From positions 62,001 through 126,000 of the forward strand of contig DXVF01000002.1 in assembly GCA_019417465.1 (NCBI GenBank): a DNA stretch of 64,000 nt, in the 5' to 3' direction. The notes below the pieces were generated by a model. It was not told the DNA's origin. It saw nothing but the letters and a program-made list of their open reading frames with translations, and did not search any database. Source of the stretch: Clostridiales bacterium (GTDB lineage Bacteria > Bacillota > Clostridia > TANB77 > CAG-508). The first letter of the stretch is position 1, and every line of letters begins with the position of its first letter. This document shows, in pieces, positions 35,509-44,925 of the stretch. The position numbers and the translations under genes were made by a program.

Positions 35509-36301
35509 TTATACCTCATCTCTTTCCTCTATTGTAAAATCTTTTTTATCATTATCAACATCATCATTAGTTCTTATTGGTAATACTTTCTCTTCTTCTT
35601 TTTTATAATATAATCTATCACGAAAAGATTGCTTTTTATCTCCTGAACATTCAGAATCTTTTCCGTGTTTTTTCTACTGGTTTATCTGTTTTTCTTGCTT
35701 CTTTCTCTACTCTTAATCTATCTAACTCTTTATATTTCTTGTAAATTGTTGGATAACCATCAAATCCCAATTCTCTTGCAGCCTGTGCTTTTGACATACC
35801 ACTTTGAACTTTTTCTTCAAAATCCTGTAAAATAGTTGTTAATTCTCTTTCTTTTTCATCAACTTCATTTCTTGTAATAGGCTTTGTTGAATAAAACTCG
35901 CTGACTCTAGCATTAAATTTTACTCTTTCTTCATCTGTCATTGGTTTACTTCTATTTGTATATAAGCTATATAATTCTGGATTTGTTTTTTCTAAAGTCT
36001 TAACTTTTCTTGAAATAGTTCTAACAGAAATGCCCGTTTGTTTGCTTGTTTCTTGTAATCCGTTTGTAATAACACTAACTGCTAATCTCTCTATATCGAC
36101 TACAATTTCTTTTGGTTTATATGGAAACTTATCTACATATTTTTTATATAACTCTGCATTATATAATGACAATTTAGTTATCTCATTATTTAAAGTTCTC
36201 ATTGATGTGTCTAATTCTTTTATTAATTGTCTTTTTGTAGTCTCACCATTTAGTAATCTTCTAACGGATTCTTCAATTTGTTCTATAGTTATCTTACTCA
36301 T
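35509..36301 (-). CDS. Multi-helix-turn-helix protein, read through one +1 frameshift at CGG
   Basis: 263 aa from ATG 36301 (MSKITIEQIEES), one base after the miaB stop with GGAGAAATTG upstream. Three resolvase-like HTH stretches are visible: TTKRQLIKELDTSMRTLNNE, ETSKQTGISVRTISRKVKT and SKAQAARELGFDGYPTIYK. The unshifted frame ends four codons after the in-frame CGG at 35663-35665; the shifted frame adds about 50 charged residues and stops two bases before the mutS ATG. I do not know the family; a DNA-binding or regulatory role is inferred from the HTH units. The extension is less certain than in conserved genes. Confidence 0.65.
35663..35665 (-). other. Likely +1 frameshift site (HTH gene)
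   Basis: In-frame AAA ACA CGG A. Skipping C gives GGA and an open frame ending at TAA 35509, two bases before mutS. No homologue known to confirm it. Confidence 0.65.
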
Positions 36302-36302
36302 T

Positions 36303-37688
36303 TTACACAATTTCTCCTTTCAAATACCACATATGCTCAGATACAATACATACATCTACTACATTTCCAATTAGGCGCTTATCACCTTCAAGATTAACTA
36401 CTTTATTTGTATCTGTTCTTCCTGTTAATAATTTATCATTTGTCTTACTTTTTCCTTCTAATAACACTTTTTGAACTGTTCCAACATATTTTTTATTATT
36501 TTCTTCAATTTGGCTTTCAACTAATGCTTTTAATCTATCAAATCTTTTATGCTTAATTTCTTCTGGAATTTGATTTTCCATTTTGTCTGCTGTAGTTCCT
36601 ACTCTTCTCGAATATATAAACATAAATACTTGTTCAAAGCAAACTCTTTTTACAACATCTAAAGTGTCTTCAAAATCTTCTTCTGTCTCACCTGGAAAAC
36701 CTACAATAATATCTGTTGATAGTTTTAGATTTGGTATTTTCTTTTGCATTTTTTCTACCAATTCTAAGTATTGTTCTTTTGTATATTTTCTATTCATCAC
36801 TTTTAAAACTTCGGTGCTTCCAGATTGAAGTGGCAAATGTATAATTTTGCAAACTTTGTTACAGTCTGCTATTGCTTCTATCACATCATCTGTAAAATCT
36901 TTTGGATGTGGTGAAACAAATCTAATTCTTTCTATTCCTTTTATTTTATTTACTGCTCTTAATAATTCTGAAAACTTACATATACCCAAGTTTCCATTTC
37001 CTTTATATGAATTTACATTTTGCCCTAGAAGGGTTATTTCTTTATAACCCTCTTTTGCTAAATCTTCTATTTCATTTATAATATCTTCAGGGTTTCTACT
37101 TCTTTCTCTACCACGAACATATGGAACTATACAGTAACTACAAAAATTATTACATCCATTCATAATGGTAACAGATGCTTTTATATTATCATTCCTCTTT
37201 ATAGGAAGTCCTTCTATTACTTCTCCATCTATATCTAAAATATCCTGAATTTGCTTTTCATTTTGCATTACTCTATATACATCTTCCGGAAATTTATGGA
37301 GAGTATGAGTTCCAAAAATAATATCAAAAAACGGATAACTCTTTTTCAGTTTTTCTTGTATATGCTTTTCTTGCATCATACAACCACCAATTGCAATAAT
37401 TGTCCCTCTTTTTTCTTTAACCTTTTTTACTTCTCCTAATTTGCCAAAAAGCTTATCTTCTGCATTTTCTCTAACACAACATGTATTAAAAAGAACAAGG
37501 TCTGCCTCATTTAAATCTTCTGTTTTAGAATATCCCATATTTTCTATCATTCCGCAAAGCTTTTCAGAGTCATTTTCATTTAACTGACATCCCATTGTTA
37601 ATATGTAATAATTAAGCACTTTGCCTGAATTTATTTTATTTACTTTTTCTATATATTCCATTTGATTTAGTATTTCTTCTTTTTTCAC
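36303..37688 (-). CDS. miaB: tRNA-2-methylthio-N6-dimethylallyladenosine synthase MiaB
   Basis: 461 aa. Radical SAM methylthiotransferase modifying A37 of tRNAs that read codons starting with U. Three cysteines of the auxiliary cluster are in TMGCQLNENDSEK, FNTCCVRENAEDK and IGGCMMQEKH; the radical SAM cluster is in MNGCNNFCSYCIVPYVRGRE; a C-terminal TRAM domain follows near 395. A37 modification affects reading-frame maintenance, so it is of interest next to the frameshifted mutS, but the miaB-mutS neighbourhood is common in Clostridia. Complete, no in-frame CGG. Confidence 0.96.
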   Translation of the reverse strand: MKKEEILNQMEYIEKVNKINSGKVLNYYILTMGCQLNENDSEKLCGMIENMGYSKTEDLNEADLVLFNTCCVRENAEDKLFGKLGEVKKVKEKRGTIIAIGGCMMQEKHIQEKLKKSYPFFDIIFGTHTLHKFPEDVYRVMQNEKQIQDILDIDGEVIEGLPIKRNDNIKASVTIMNGCNNFCSYCIVPYVRGRERSRNPEDIINEIEDLAKEGYKEITLLGQNVNSYKGNGNLGICKFSELLRAVNKIKGIERIRFVSPHPKDFTDDVIEAIADCNKVCKIIHLPLQSGSTEVLKVMNRKYTKEQYLELVEKMQKKIPNLKLSTDIIVGFPGETEEDFEDTLDVVKRVCFEQVFMFIYSRRVGTTADKMENQIPEEIKHKRFDRLKALVESQIEENNKKYVGTVQKVLLEGKSKTNDKLLTGRTDTNKVVNLEGDKRLIGNVVDVCIVSEHMWYLKGEIV

Positions 37689-37703
37689 ACTAATTCCTCC
37701 AAA

Positions 37704-37733
37704 ATCTGGACAAAGGGACGGTTCTTTCGTCCA
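37704..37733. repeat. GGGACGGTTCT-type repeat
   Basis: TGGACAAAGGGACGGTTCTT then TCGTCC, upstream of miaB. It faces an inverted partner at 37783. Confidence 0.72.
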
Positions 37734-37760
37734 TTTTTCATTTAATTCATTATAGTATAA

Positions 37761-38111
37761 TCAATCATATTTTTCCGGAAAGATGGACAAGAGAACCGTC
37801 CCTTTGTCCACTTTAAATTTTTTACAATCTATTTTTTCCCCCAGAAAAATCTCCATATTTTCTGGATTTTCCAATAATTTTTCCTTCTGAAATTTACTCA
37901 AATCCTTCTTTATATGATATTCTAATTTAGAAGCCAAAGCTTTAGTATCTGTTTGCCAAGCAATTTCTAACTTATACGCACAATGATAACGAGTATATTT
38001 AGCACATTTATCTGTTTTTTCAAAATGTTCCTTCATTCTACGTTCTAAATCTGTTGTGATACCTGTATATAAAGAATTATCCATACATCTTAAAATATAA
38101 ACATAATACAT
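37761..38111 (-). CDS. GIY-YIG nuclease domain protein
   Basis: 116 aa from ATG 38111; a TTG at 38126 is possible. The start YYVYILRCMDNSLYTGITTD holds the GIY-YIG motif, followed by LERRMKEHFEK and ASKLEYHIKKD with the metal-binding Glu. This is the small UPF0213/YhbQ-like class. The last 17 codons (from about residue 100) are encoded by a GGGACGG intergenic repeat, so the C-terminus (VDKGTVLLSIFPEKYD) has been captured from it. Function in DNA repair is presumed for the class. Confidence 0.85.
   Translation of the reverse strand: MYYVYILRCMDNSLYTGITTDLERRMKEHFEKTDKCAKYTRYHCAYKLEIAWQTDTKALASKLEYHIKKDLSKFQKEKLLENPENMEIFLGEKIDCKKFKVDKGTVLLSIFPEKYD
37783..37813. repeat. GGGACGGTTCT-type repeat, inverted, inside a coding region
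   Basis: TGGACAAGAGAACCGTCC then CTTTGTCCAC. It is inverted relative to 37704 and overlaps the 3' end of the GIY-YIG gene. Confidence 0.75.
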
Positions 38112-38115
38112 AATT

Positions 38116-39093
38116 TTAAAAACCAATCCTATTTTTCGAATTTTTACAAATTTCTTTAATTTCTTTTAGACATTCTTCATCTCTTTTATAAAAAGCATCT
38201 TTAAAAGATAATTTTTCACCTTTTTGATCATAATTACATTTATATATTGGAAACATATTATACTTTTTTTCTAATATTTCAGATTGCTTTATTTTCTTAT
38301 TTCCTTCTATTAAAAATGGCTTTTGCAGTACTACTAATAAATTTATTTTCTTAACTTTTATAAAATCTTTTAGTAAAAGTTCTAACATATCATAATTATT
38401 GCTATTGTTTATATAAAGCACTGCTTTTTTATTTCTAAAGGCTCTACTAAAAGCTGCAATTAGTGCAATATGATCTTTTACTATCATTCCTGATGGTGAT
38501 TTTGTTAATAATGGTCTAATATCGATGGTATTTATGTTTTTTACTTTGTTTTCCAAATATATTTCCATACAATTTAATTCTAATATATCATCATTTGAAT
38601 ACTTTTTAACTAATTCTTCATTAAAACTATTGTCAAAATATACAACACTAACCTTATCTTTATCGCTTTTACTCCATTCCATTATGTATTCTTTTTCTTG
38701 AGTTGCTTCATCTATTTGTACTTTTATTTTTTTAAATCCCATAGCTTTATAAAACATTGTTGCTCCAACATTTTTTTCATAAACATTTAAATATAATCTT
38801 TCATATAAATTTTTACAATGATTTATTAACATTGTTCCTATACCTTCTCTTTGTATTTCTGGAATTACAAAAAGGGCTCCTATGTAACCATCTTGCATTA
38901 TACTAATAAATGCTTGCAACTCTTCATTTTCTGTATATACCCATGTGTCTGATTTTCTTAAATATTCATTTTGAACTTTTATATAGTTATCTGACCAATA
39001 TTTATTTGGTATAAAATTATGTGCTTTAAAGTTTCCATCTCTCCAAATTTTCATTATTTTATCAATATCAGATTCTCTAAATTCTCTTAACAT
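38116..39093 (-). CDS. GNAT acetyltransferase fused to an unknown C-terminal domain
   Basis: 325 aa. Residues 1-135 form a GNAT domain: LREFRESDIDKIMKIWRDGN, then acetyl-CoA loop FVIPEIQREGIGTMLINHC and KNVGATMFYKAMGFKKI. Residues 160-325 are a separate domain I do not recognise, with DIRPLLTKSPSGMIVKDHIALI and predicted alternating strands and helices. The acceptor is unknown. It overlaps nothing and stops five bases before the GIY-YIG ATG, so the two are co-transcribed. Confidence 0.78.
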   Translation of the reverse strand: MLREFRESDIDKIMKIWRDGNFKAHNFIPNKYWSDNYIKVQNEYLRKSDTWVYTENEELQAFISIMQDGYIGALFVIPEIQREGIGTMLINHCKNLYERLYLNVYEKNVGATMFYKAMGFKKIKVQIDEATQEKEYIMEWSKSDKDKVSVVYFDNSFNEELVKKYSNDDILELNCMEIYLENKVKNINTIDIRPLLTKSPSGMIVKDHIALIAAFSRAFRNKKAVLYINNSNNYDMLELLLKDFIKVKKINLLVVLQKPFLIEGNKKIKQSEILEKKYNMFPIYKCNYDQKGEKLSFKDAFYKRDEECLKEIKEICKNSKNRIGF

Positions 39094-39162
39094 ATTTTTA
39101 TCCTTCCTTTATCTTTTGCAATTATACCACATATTTTTACTTAAATCTATTAAAATCCAAAT

Positions 39163-39194
39163 AAAAAGGCAGAATATTTTCTGCCTTTTGTTAA
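39163..39194. terminator. Terminator of ldh
   Basis: AAAAGGCAGAA and TTCTGCCTTTT form a hairpin with U-run on both strands, between ldh and the GNAT gene. Confidence 0.85.
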
Positions 39195-39205
39195 AGTTCA
39201 ATCTC

Positions 39206-40153
39206 TTAAATTTCTTTTTCAATATCTTTTAGCATATTTCTTAAAATATTACAGCTATTATCTAATTTTTCTTTTTCATTATCTTCTAAATTTAACTGTA
39301 GTATTTCTTTTACACCTTTATGATTAATAATCGCAGGTACTCCTATATATATTCCTTTTTGATTATACTCACCATCTAAATAAGTCGATACCGTTAAAAT
39401 TTCATTTTCGTTATTTAAAATAGCCTTTATTATTTTGGTTAATCCTAGTCCTATTCCATAATATGTTGCTTTTTTTCTATTAATAATTTCATATGCTGCC
39501 TCTCTAACATCTGTATAAATTTTATCTAAAATGCTTATATCTTCATTTCTTTGTTCTAATATATGTGTTAAACTTTTACATCCTACATAACTATGTGACC
39601 AAGGCACAAATGAAGAATCTCCATGTTCTCCCATAATATATGCATGTACATTTTTACTACAAACTTCTAGATGCTCTCCTAATAAATATCTAAGTCTCGC
39701 TGTATCTAAAACAGTTCCAGAACCAATTACTTTGCTAGTAGGAAATCCTGATACTTTTTGTACGACATATGTCATTAAATCTACTGGATTACTTGCTATT
39801 ACAAAAATTCCATCAAACCCACTTTTAACAACATTTTCAGTAATTTCTTTCATAATTTTAGCATTTGTTTTTGCTAAATCTAATCTAGTTTGTCCTGGTT
39901 TTTGTGCTAAACCTGCTGTAATTACTACTATATCTGCATCCTTGCATTCATCATAATCTCCAGCTTTTATATCTATTCTTGATGGAGCACAAGGAATACC
40001 ATGTGCTAAATCCATTGCTTCTCCTACTGCTTTTTCCTTTAATACATCTATTAATACAAGTTCATTAATTCCTCCTTGGTTTAATAATGAATATGCCATA
40101 CTCATTCCTACAAATCCTGTTCCTACTAATATTACTTTTCTTTTTTCTATCAT
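39206..40153 (-). CDS. ldh: L-lactate dehydrogenase
   Basis: 315 aa. NAD-binding GTGFVGMSMAYSLL, coenzyme-loop AGLAQKPGQTRLDLAKTN with catalytic Arg, ASNPVDLMTYVV, GTVLDTARLRYLLGEHL (substrate-binding Arg), MGEHGDSSFVPWS with the catalytic His. Gln in the position before KPGQTR favours lactate over malate. Converts pyruvate to lactate with NADH, consistent with a fermentative host. Single gene, ordinary start, no CGG in frame. Confidence 0.94.
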   Translation of the reverse strand: MIEKRKVILVGTGFVGMSMAYSLLNQGGINELVLIDVLKEKAVGEAMDLAHGIPCAPSRIDIKAGDYDECKDADIVVITAGLAQKPGQTRLDLAKTNAKIMKEITENVVKSGFDGIFVIASNPVDLMTYVVQKVSGFPTSKVIGSGTVLDTARLRYLLGEHLEVCSKNVHAYIMGEHGDSSFVPWSHSYVGCKSLTHILEQRNEDISILDKIYTDVREAAYEIINRKKATYYGIGLGLTKIIKAILNNENEILTVSTYLDGEYNQKGIYIGVPAIINHKGVKEILQLNLEDNEKEKLDNSCNILRNMLKDIEKEI

Positions 40154-40328
40154 AACTATTCTCCCTCCAATAAAAATACTGTATATTGCATTATATCATA
40201 ATTTAATATTTTATTAAATATTTTTTCCAAAAAATACAAAATTATTCTTTATTATTCTTTTTAATAAAATTAAAAAATGATTTTATAAAGGGGGAATAGT
40301 GATTGCGTAAAAAGGAAAAGATTTATAA

Positions 40329-41000
40329 TTATAATTTTTTCTTTATTTCTTTAAATATCTCTTCATGGATATCTTCTATTGTTCTTATCTTACCTTCTTT
40401 AACACATTCAATAGTATACCAATTGTAGTCTTTTGCTACATCACATGCCACATTAAAAGCATCAATAATATGATTTTTATCTCTTTCATGAATATCCTTT
40501 TTAGATTCATGAGTAAATTTATTTTCTCTATCTTTCATTAATTCTAAACTTACTTCCGGAGGCATTTTTAATAAAAAAACTTCTGTTGGTACTGGTAATC
40601 CATACATATTAAACTCTAAATCCCATATCCAATCTAAAAGTTTTTTTCTTTCTTCTTTATTTTGTATTTTACCAGCTTGATGTATCATATTAGCAGTTGT
40701 ATATCTATCTGCTAATATGATTCCACCTTCATTATAATATTTTTCAAAATCCTTTTTATATGTAGCATACCTATCTACTGCGTAAAAACTAGAAGCAATA
40801 TATGGACTTATTTGTTTTGCATCTTCTCCAAATTCACCAGACAAATACATTTTTACAAGTGAAGATGATGGACTATCATAATTCGGAAAACTTACCGTTT
40901 TATAATTAATTCCCTCTTCTGTTAATCTTTCTTGCAATCTTTTAAGTTGAGTTTGTTTTCCGCTTCCATCTGTTCCATCAATAACAAATAATTTTCCCAT
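40329..41000 (-). CDS. tmk: Thymidylate kinase
   Basis: 223 aa. LFVIDGTDGSGKQTQLKRL (P-loop), FPNYDSPSSSLVKMYL, YIASSFYAVDRYATYK (DRY) and ADRYTTANMIHQAGKI with the LID arginine region match the dTMP kinase family of the longer bacterial type. Makes dTDP for DNA synthesis. Upstream lies metG in the same direction. The 175-base gap to ldh shows nothing but AT-rich sequence. Confidence 0.92.
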   Translation of the reverse strand: MGKLFVIDGTDGSGKQTQLKRLQERLTEEGINYKTVSFPNYDSPSSSLVKMYLSGEFGEDAKQISPYIASSFYAVDRYATYKKDFEKYYNEGGIILADRYTTANMIHQAGKIQNKEERKKLLDWIWDLEFNMYGLPVPTEVFLLKMPPEVSLELMKDRENKFTHESKKDIHERDKNHIIDAFNVACDVAKDYNWYTIECVKEGKIRTIEDIHEEIFKEIKKKL

Positions 41001-41093
41001 ATTTCTTAATAGTACAATTTTTTAAATATATTGTACTCTCCTTTCTTTATCTATTTTATCATTTATTGTTTAAATTCACTTTGTTTTTCTACT

Positions 41094-42674
41094 TTATTTT
41101 TTCATTTCGTTTCTTATATATTCTATTTCTTCGTCTCTATCTAGTCTCATAAATAATGGTTCACCTTTTTCTATAACTTTCATATTACTTGGTAAGTCTT
41201 GATAATTTTCTAAACTTTCCCAAGTCATAAATCCCTCATCTTTTATTCCTAACTGATTAAACATTTTGTTTGATGTTTCTTGCATGAAAGGTTTAATTAA
41301 AATAGCTATTATCCTTAAATTTTGTACCAAATGATACATAACAGATTCCAATTTTTCTTTATTTTCTTCTTTTGCAAGTATCCATGGTGCTGTTTCATCA
41401 ATATATTTATTTGTTCTTGAAATTATATTCCAGATTTCTGAAATAGCATTACTAATATGATATATATCCATATTTTCTTCATAGCACTTTATTTTTTCAG
41501 ATACAAAATGTTCTAATTCATCATCAAAATCTGTTCTTACATCTCCATATGTTGGAACTATTCCATCAAAGTATTTGTTCATCATTCCAATTGTACGATT
41601 TAATAAATTTCCTAAGTCATTACATAAATCAAAGTTAAATCTATCTACAAATCCTTCTGGTGTAAACATAGCATCTTGTCCGAAAGGCATTAGTCTTAAT
41701 AAATAGTATTTTGTCGCATCTAATCCATACCTTTCTATTAATGTTTCTGGATATATTACATTTCCTACAGATTTAGACATTTTTCCATCTTTCATTACAA
41801 TCCAACTATGTGCATATATTTGTTTTGGTAATTCTAATCCTAAAGCATGTAAAAATATTGGCCAATAAATCCCATGAAATCTTATAATCTCCTTTCCAAC
41901 AATATGTAAATCTGCTGGCCAGTATTTTTTTAATAAAGAATCGTCATCAGATAAATAGCCTAAAGCTGTAATATAGTTTGTAAGTGCATCTAGCCATACA
42001 TATAAAACATGTTTTGGGTCATTTGGCATCTGTATTCCCCAATCAAATGTAGCACGACTTATGCACAAATCTTCTAACCCTGGATTTATAAAATTATTAA
42101 AAATCTCATTTTTTCTTGATTCTGGCTCAATAAAATGTGGATTTTCTTCGTAAAATTTTACTAACCAATCTTGGTATTTTTTCATATTAAAAAAATAACT
42201 CTCTTCTTGCATTTTCTTTACTTCTCTACCACAATCAGGACATTTACCATCTATAACTTGAGTTTCTGTAAAGTAGTTTTCACATGGCATACAATATAAG
42301 CCTTCGTATGTTCCTTTATAAATATCCCCATTTTTCAAAAATATTTCTACTATTTTTTGTACTGCTTTTATATGTCTTGTTTCTGTCGTTCTTATAAAAT
42401 CATTATAGCCAATATCCATTAAGTCCCATAATTCTTTTGCTTTTTTAGCTATTTCGTCTACATGTTCTTGTGGCGAGATTCCTCTTTTTTCTGCAACATT
42501 TTGTATTTTTTGACCATGCTCGTCTAATCCTGTTAACATATATGTATCAAAACCTCTTAGTTTTTTATATCTTCTTATACAATCTGTTAATGTTGTTGCA
42601 TATGCAGTTCCAATATGAAATTTTCCACTTGGATAATAAATTGGTGTTGTTATATAAAAAGTCTTTTTTTCCAT
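41094..42674 (-). CDS. metG: Methionyl-tRNA synthetase
   Basis: 526 aa from ATG 42674 (MEKKTFYITTPIYYPSG). The HIGH motif is HIGT in GKFHIGTAY, KMSKS is intact in MKDGKMSKSVGNVIY, and the four-cysteine zinc knot is CMPC ... CPDCG, as in the Thermotoga/Bacillus type. The protein lacks the C-terminal EMAP-like dimerisation domain seen in B. subtilis. An upstream in-frame start at 42725 would add 17 residues encoded by a GGGACGG repeat and is unlikely. No in-frame CGG. Confidence 0.95.
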   Translation of the reverse strand: MEKKTFYITTPIYYPSGKFHIGTAYATTLTDCIRRYKKLRGFDTYMLTGLDEHGQKIQNVAEKRGISPQEHVDEIAKKAKELWDLMDIGYNDFIRTTETRHIKAVQKIVEIFLKNGDIYKGTYEGLYCMPCENYFTETQVIDGKCPDCGREVKKMQEESYFFNMKKYQDWLVKFYEENPHFIEPESRKNEIFNNFINPGLEDLCISRATFDWGIQMPNDPKHVLYVWLDALTNYITALGYLSDDDSLLKKYWPADLHIVGKEIIRFHGIYWPIFLHALGLELPKQIYAHSWIVMKDGKMSKSVGNVIYPETLIERYGLDATKYYLLRLMPFGQDAMFTPEGFVDRFNFDLCNDLGNLLNRTIGMMNKYFDGIVPTYGDVRTDFDDELEHFVSEKIKCYEENMDIYHISNAISEIWNIISRTNKYIDETAPWILAKEENKEKLESVMYHLVQNLRIIAILIKPFMQETSNKMFNQLGIKDEGFMTWESLENYQDLPSNMKVIEKGEPLFMRLDRDEEIEYIRNEMKK

Positions 42675-42689
42675 AAAAATCCTCCTTTT

Positions 42690-42722
42690 CTTGGACAAGA
42701 GAACCGTCCCTTTGTCCAAGAT
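42690..42722. repeat. GGGACGGTTCT-type repeat with inverted ends
   Basis: CTTGGACAAGAGAACCGTCC then CTTTGTCCAAG: a palindromic copy in the leader of metG. Confidence 0.75.
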
Positions 42723-42749
42723 CAAAATTCTCCGTCCCTACTGGGGCAT

Positions 42750-44114
42750 TTATTTTAATTTTTCTTCAATTAATTTAGCTAAAGATTCTGCTCTTTTTTT
42801 AATATATTCTTGATTTTCTCCTTCAATCATCACTCTAACTAATGGCTCTGTTCCAGAAGTTCTAATTAATACTCTTCCATTTCCAGAGAATTCTTCTTCT
42901 AATTTTTTTATTTCTTCTTTTATTTCTGTATCTTTGTCAAAATCATATTTTTTATCATTATTTACTTTGGCATTTACTAAAACTTGTGGATATAATTTTA
43001 TAATGTTACATAGTTTAGATGCTTTTTTATTTGACTCAAGCAGAGTTTGAATAAACATTAGAGATGTTAAAATTCCATCTCCTGTTGGATTATAGTCTAG
43101 TAAAATAACGTGTCCTGATTGTTCTCCACCTAAGTTATATCCATTTTTCATCATTTCTTCTAAAACATATCTATCTCCAACTTTTGTTTGAACTAGTTTT
43201 AAGCCATTATTTTCTGCATATTTATTTAATCCTAAATTACTCATTACTGTTGCTACTACTGCATCATTTTTTAATTTTCCTTTTTTCTTTAAATAATTTG
43301 AAATAACTGCTAAAATTTTATCTCCATCTATTTCATTTCCATTTTCATCTACTAATAAACATCTATCACCATCACCATCATATGCTACACCTAAAGAACA
43401 TTTATTATCTATTACAAATTTTTTTAATCCTTCTAGATGTGTAGATCCACAATTATGATTAATATTTATTCCATCTGGATTATTATTTATAATGTGATGC
43501 TTTATTCCTAACTTTTTTAAAACTTTTTCTGCAACTACAGATGTAGCACCATTTGCTGTATCTACTGCTATAACGAAGTCTTCTTTATTTAAATTTTCTA
43601 ATTCTTCTTCAAAATTCTTTCTAAAGAAATATACATACTCATCTAATAAATCTGTTCTAATTTCTGATACACCTATTTTATCGTTAACAGCTGTTAATCC
43701 GTCTATCTTTCCAGAATCCATTACTTCTTCTATTTCTTCTTCTAATTCGTCCGAAATCTTCATTCCTTTATTACTAAAGTATTTTACTCCATTAAATTCG
43801 TAAGTATTATGTGATGCAGATATAACAACACTTGCATCTGCTTTAAATCTTCTTGTTAAATATGCAACTGCTGGTGTTGGCATTACTCCTAATATTTTCA
43901 CATTTGCACCATAACTTAAAAAGCCGGCTACCATTGCACTTTCAATTAAAGAGCCAGAGATTCTAGTATCTCTGCCTATTAATATTGTAGGTGTATGGTC
44001 TGTATGCTTAGATAATACATACGCACCAGCTTTTGCTACTCTATATACTAATTCTGGAGATAGTTCTGTATTTGCTATTCTCCTAATTCCATCTGTTCCA
44101 AAATATTTTCTCAT
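42750..44114 (-). CDS. glmM: Phosphoglucosamine mutase
   Basis: 454 aa. Converts glucosamine-6-phosphate to glucosamine-1-phosphate for peptidoglycan. MRKYFGTDGIRRIAN start, GRDTRISGSLIES, catalytic phosphoserine in VVISASHNTYEFNGVKYF, metal-binding AYDGDGDRCLLVD, substrate loop GGEQSGHVI, and phosphate-binding RTSGTEPLVRVM. All active-site residues present. It lies just downstream of the capsule regulator module, fitting precursor supply. Confidence 0.97.
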   Translation of the reverse strand: MRKYFGTDGIRRIANTELSPELVYRVAKAGAYVLSKHTDHTPTILIGRDTRISGSLIESAMVAGFLSYGANVKILGVMPTPAVAYLTRRFKADASVVISASHNTYEFNGVKYFSNKGMKISDELEEEIEEVMDSGKIDGLTAVNDKIGVSEIRTDLLDEYVYFFRKNFEEELENLNKEDFVIAVDTANGATSVVAEKVLKKLGIKHHIINNNPDGININHNCGSTHLEGLKKFVIDNKCSLGVAYDGDGDRCLLVDENGNEIDGDKILAVISNYLKKKGKLKNDAVVATVMSNLGLNKYAENNGLKLVQTKVGDRYVLEEMMKNGYNLGGEQSGHVILLDYNPTGDGILTSLMFIQTLLESNKKASKLCNIIKLYPQVLVNAKVNNDKKYDFDKDTEIKEEIKKLEEEFSGNGRVLIRTSGTEPLVRVMIEGENQEYIKKRAESLAKLIEEKLK

Positions 44115-44135
44115 TTTTTAACCTCCTGTTTTTAG

Positions 44136-44904
44136 CTACTTAAAGAAGAAAAATTTCCTTGTTTTTACTTCTGTTGGTACTGGTATTTGAAATTCTTCAT
44201 CTTGTATTATACATTTCGGATTTGTAATAGTCAATCTTTTTATTGTTTCCTTACTAGTATATTTATTAAGTTCTTTTAAAATAAATGACATTTCTTCATA
44301 TACAAATCCTCTTTTATGTGTATCTGAGGCTAATAAATGAACCATATTATTTTCTAATAATTTTCCAAGTGTTTTTTCAGCATCTTTTCCATAGCGACCT
44401 ATAATGCTTCCGAAGGTTTGATTGCAGTAATACTCCTGCACGTATATATTCCATAAGTTCATTTGGATTTTCTTGTATATATAAATATCTTTCTGGATGT
44501 GCTAAAATAGGTCTATAACCATTTTGTTTTAATTTTCTTATTGTATCTGTTACATTAAATAATTTATTATTTAATGGTAACTCGAATAGAACATATTTAC
44601 TACTAGCAAGTGTTGATGGCACACCTGCTAATAGTAAATCACATATATCATCACATATATATATTTCATTTCCTTGATATAAATTTATTAAAATGTTATT
44701 CTTGAAAACTTCTGCTTTTAATTCTTTTATTTTGTCTTTTGTATTTTCTATACTATTATCATAATAATCTTTTATATAATGTGGTGTTAATATTATATCT
44801 GTAAAACCTACTTCTTCTGCTAACTTTAGAGCACTTAATGAACTTTCTAAATCATCTGCTCCATCATCTACTCCATTTAATAAATGGCAATGTATATCAA
44901 TCAT
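44136..44904 (-). CDS. cpsB: Capsule protein-tyrosine phosphatase CpsB/YwqE, read through one +1 frameshift at CGG
   Basis: PHP-family Mn2+-dependent phosphatase that dephosphorylates the cognate BY-kinase. First part: MIDIHCHLLNGVDDGADD, IILTPHYIKDYY, GNEIYICDDI, PILAHPERYLYIQE. The frame breaks at the in-frame CGG at 44410-44412. Skipping C gives LLQSNLGSIIGRYGK, the conserved Q-x-N-x-GS segment, then LLASDTHKRGFVYEEM, which brings the last metal ligands (SDxH). Total 255 aa, normal. The catalytic site is split between the two frames, so the shift is required for activity. Confidence 0.92.
44410..44412 (-). other. +1 frameshift site (cpsB)
   Basis: In-frame AAC CTT CGG A. Skipping C at 44412 restores QSNLGSIIGR. 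Confidence 0.9.
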
Positions 44905-44925
44905 TTATTTTTCCTCTCCAAATTT

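Noticed and set aside
36303..37688. miaB next to mutS as a dedicated partner of CGG frameshifting
   Set aside because: The neighbourhood is common in Clostridia without such shifts, and MiaB acts on tRNAs reading U-initial codons.
42675..42725. Longer start of metG adding 17 residues
   Set aside because: The extra codons come from a GGGACGG repeat; the ATG at 42674 matches all MetG starts and has its own binding site (AGGAGG).
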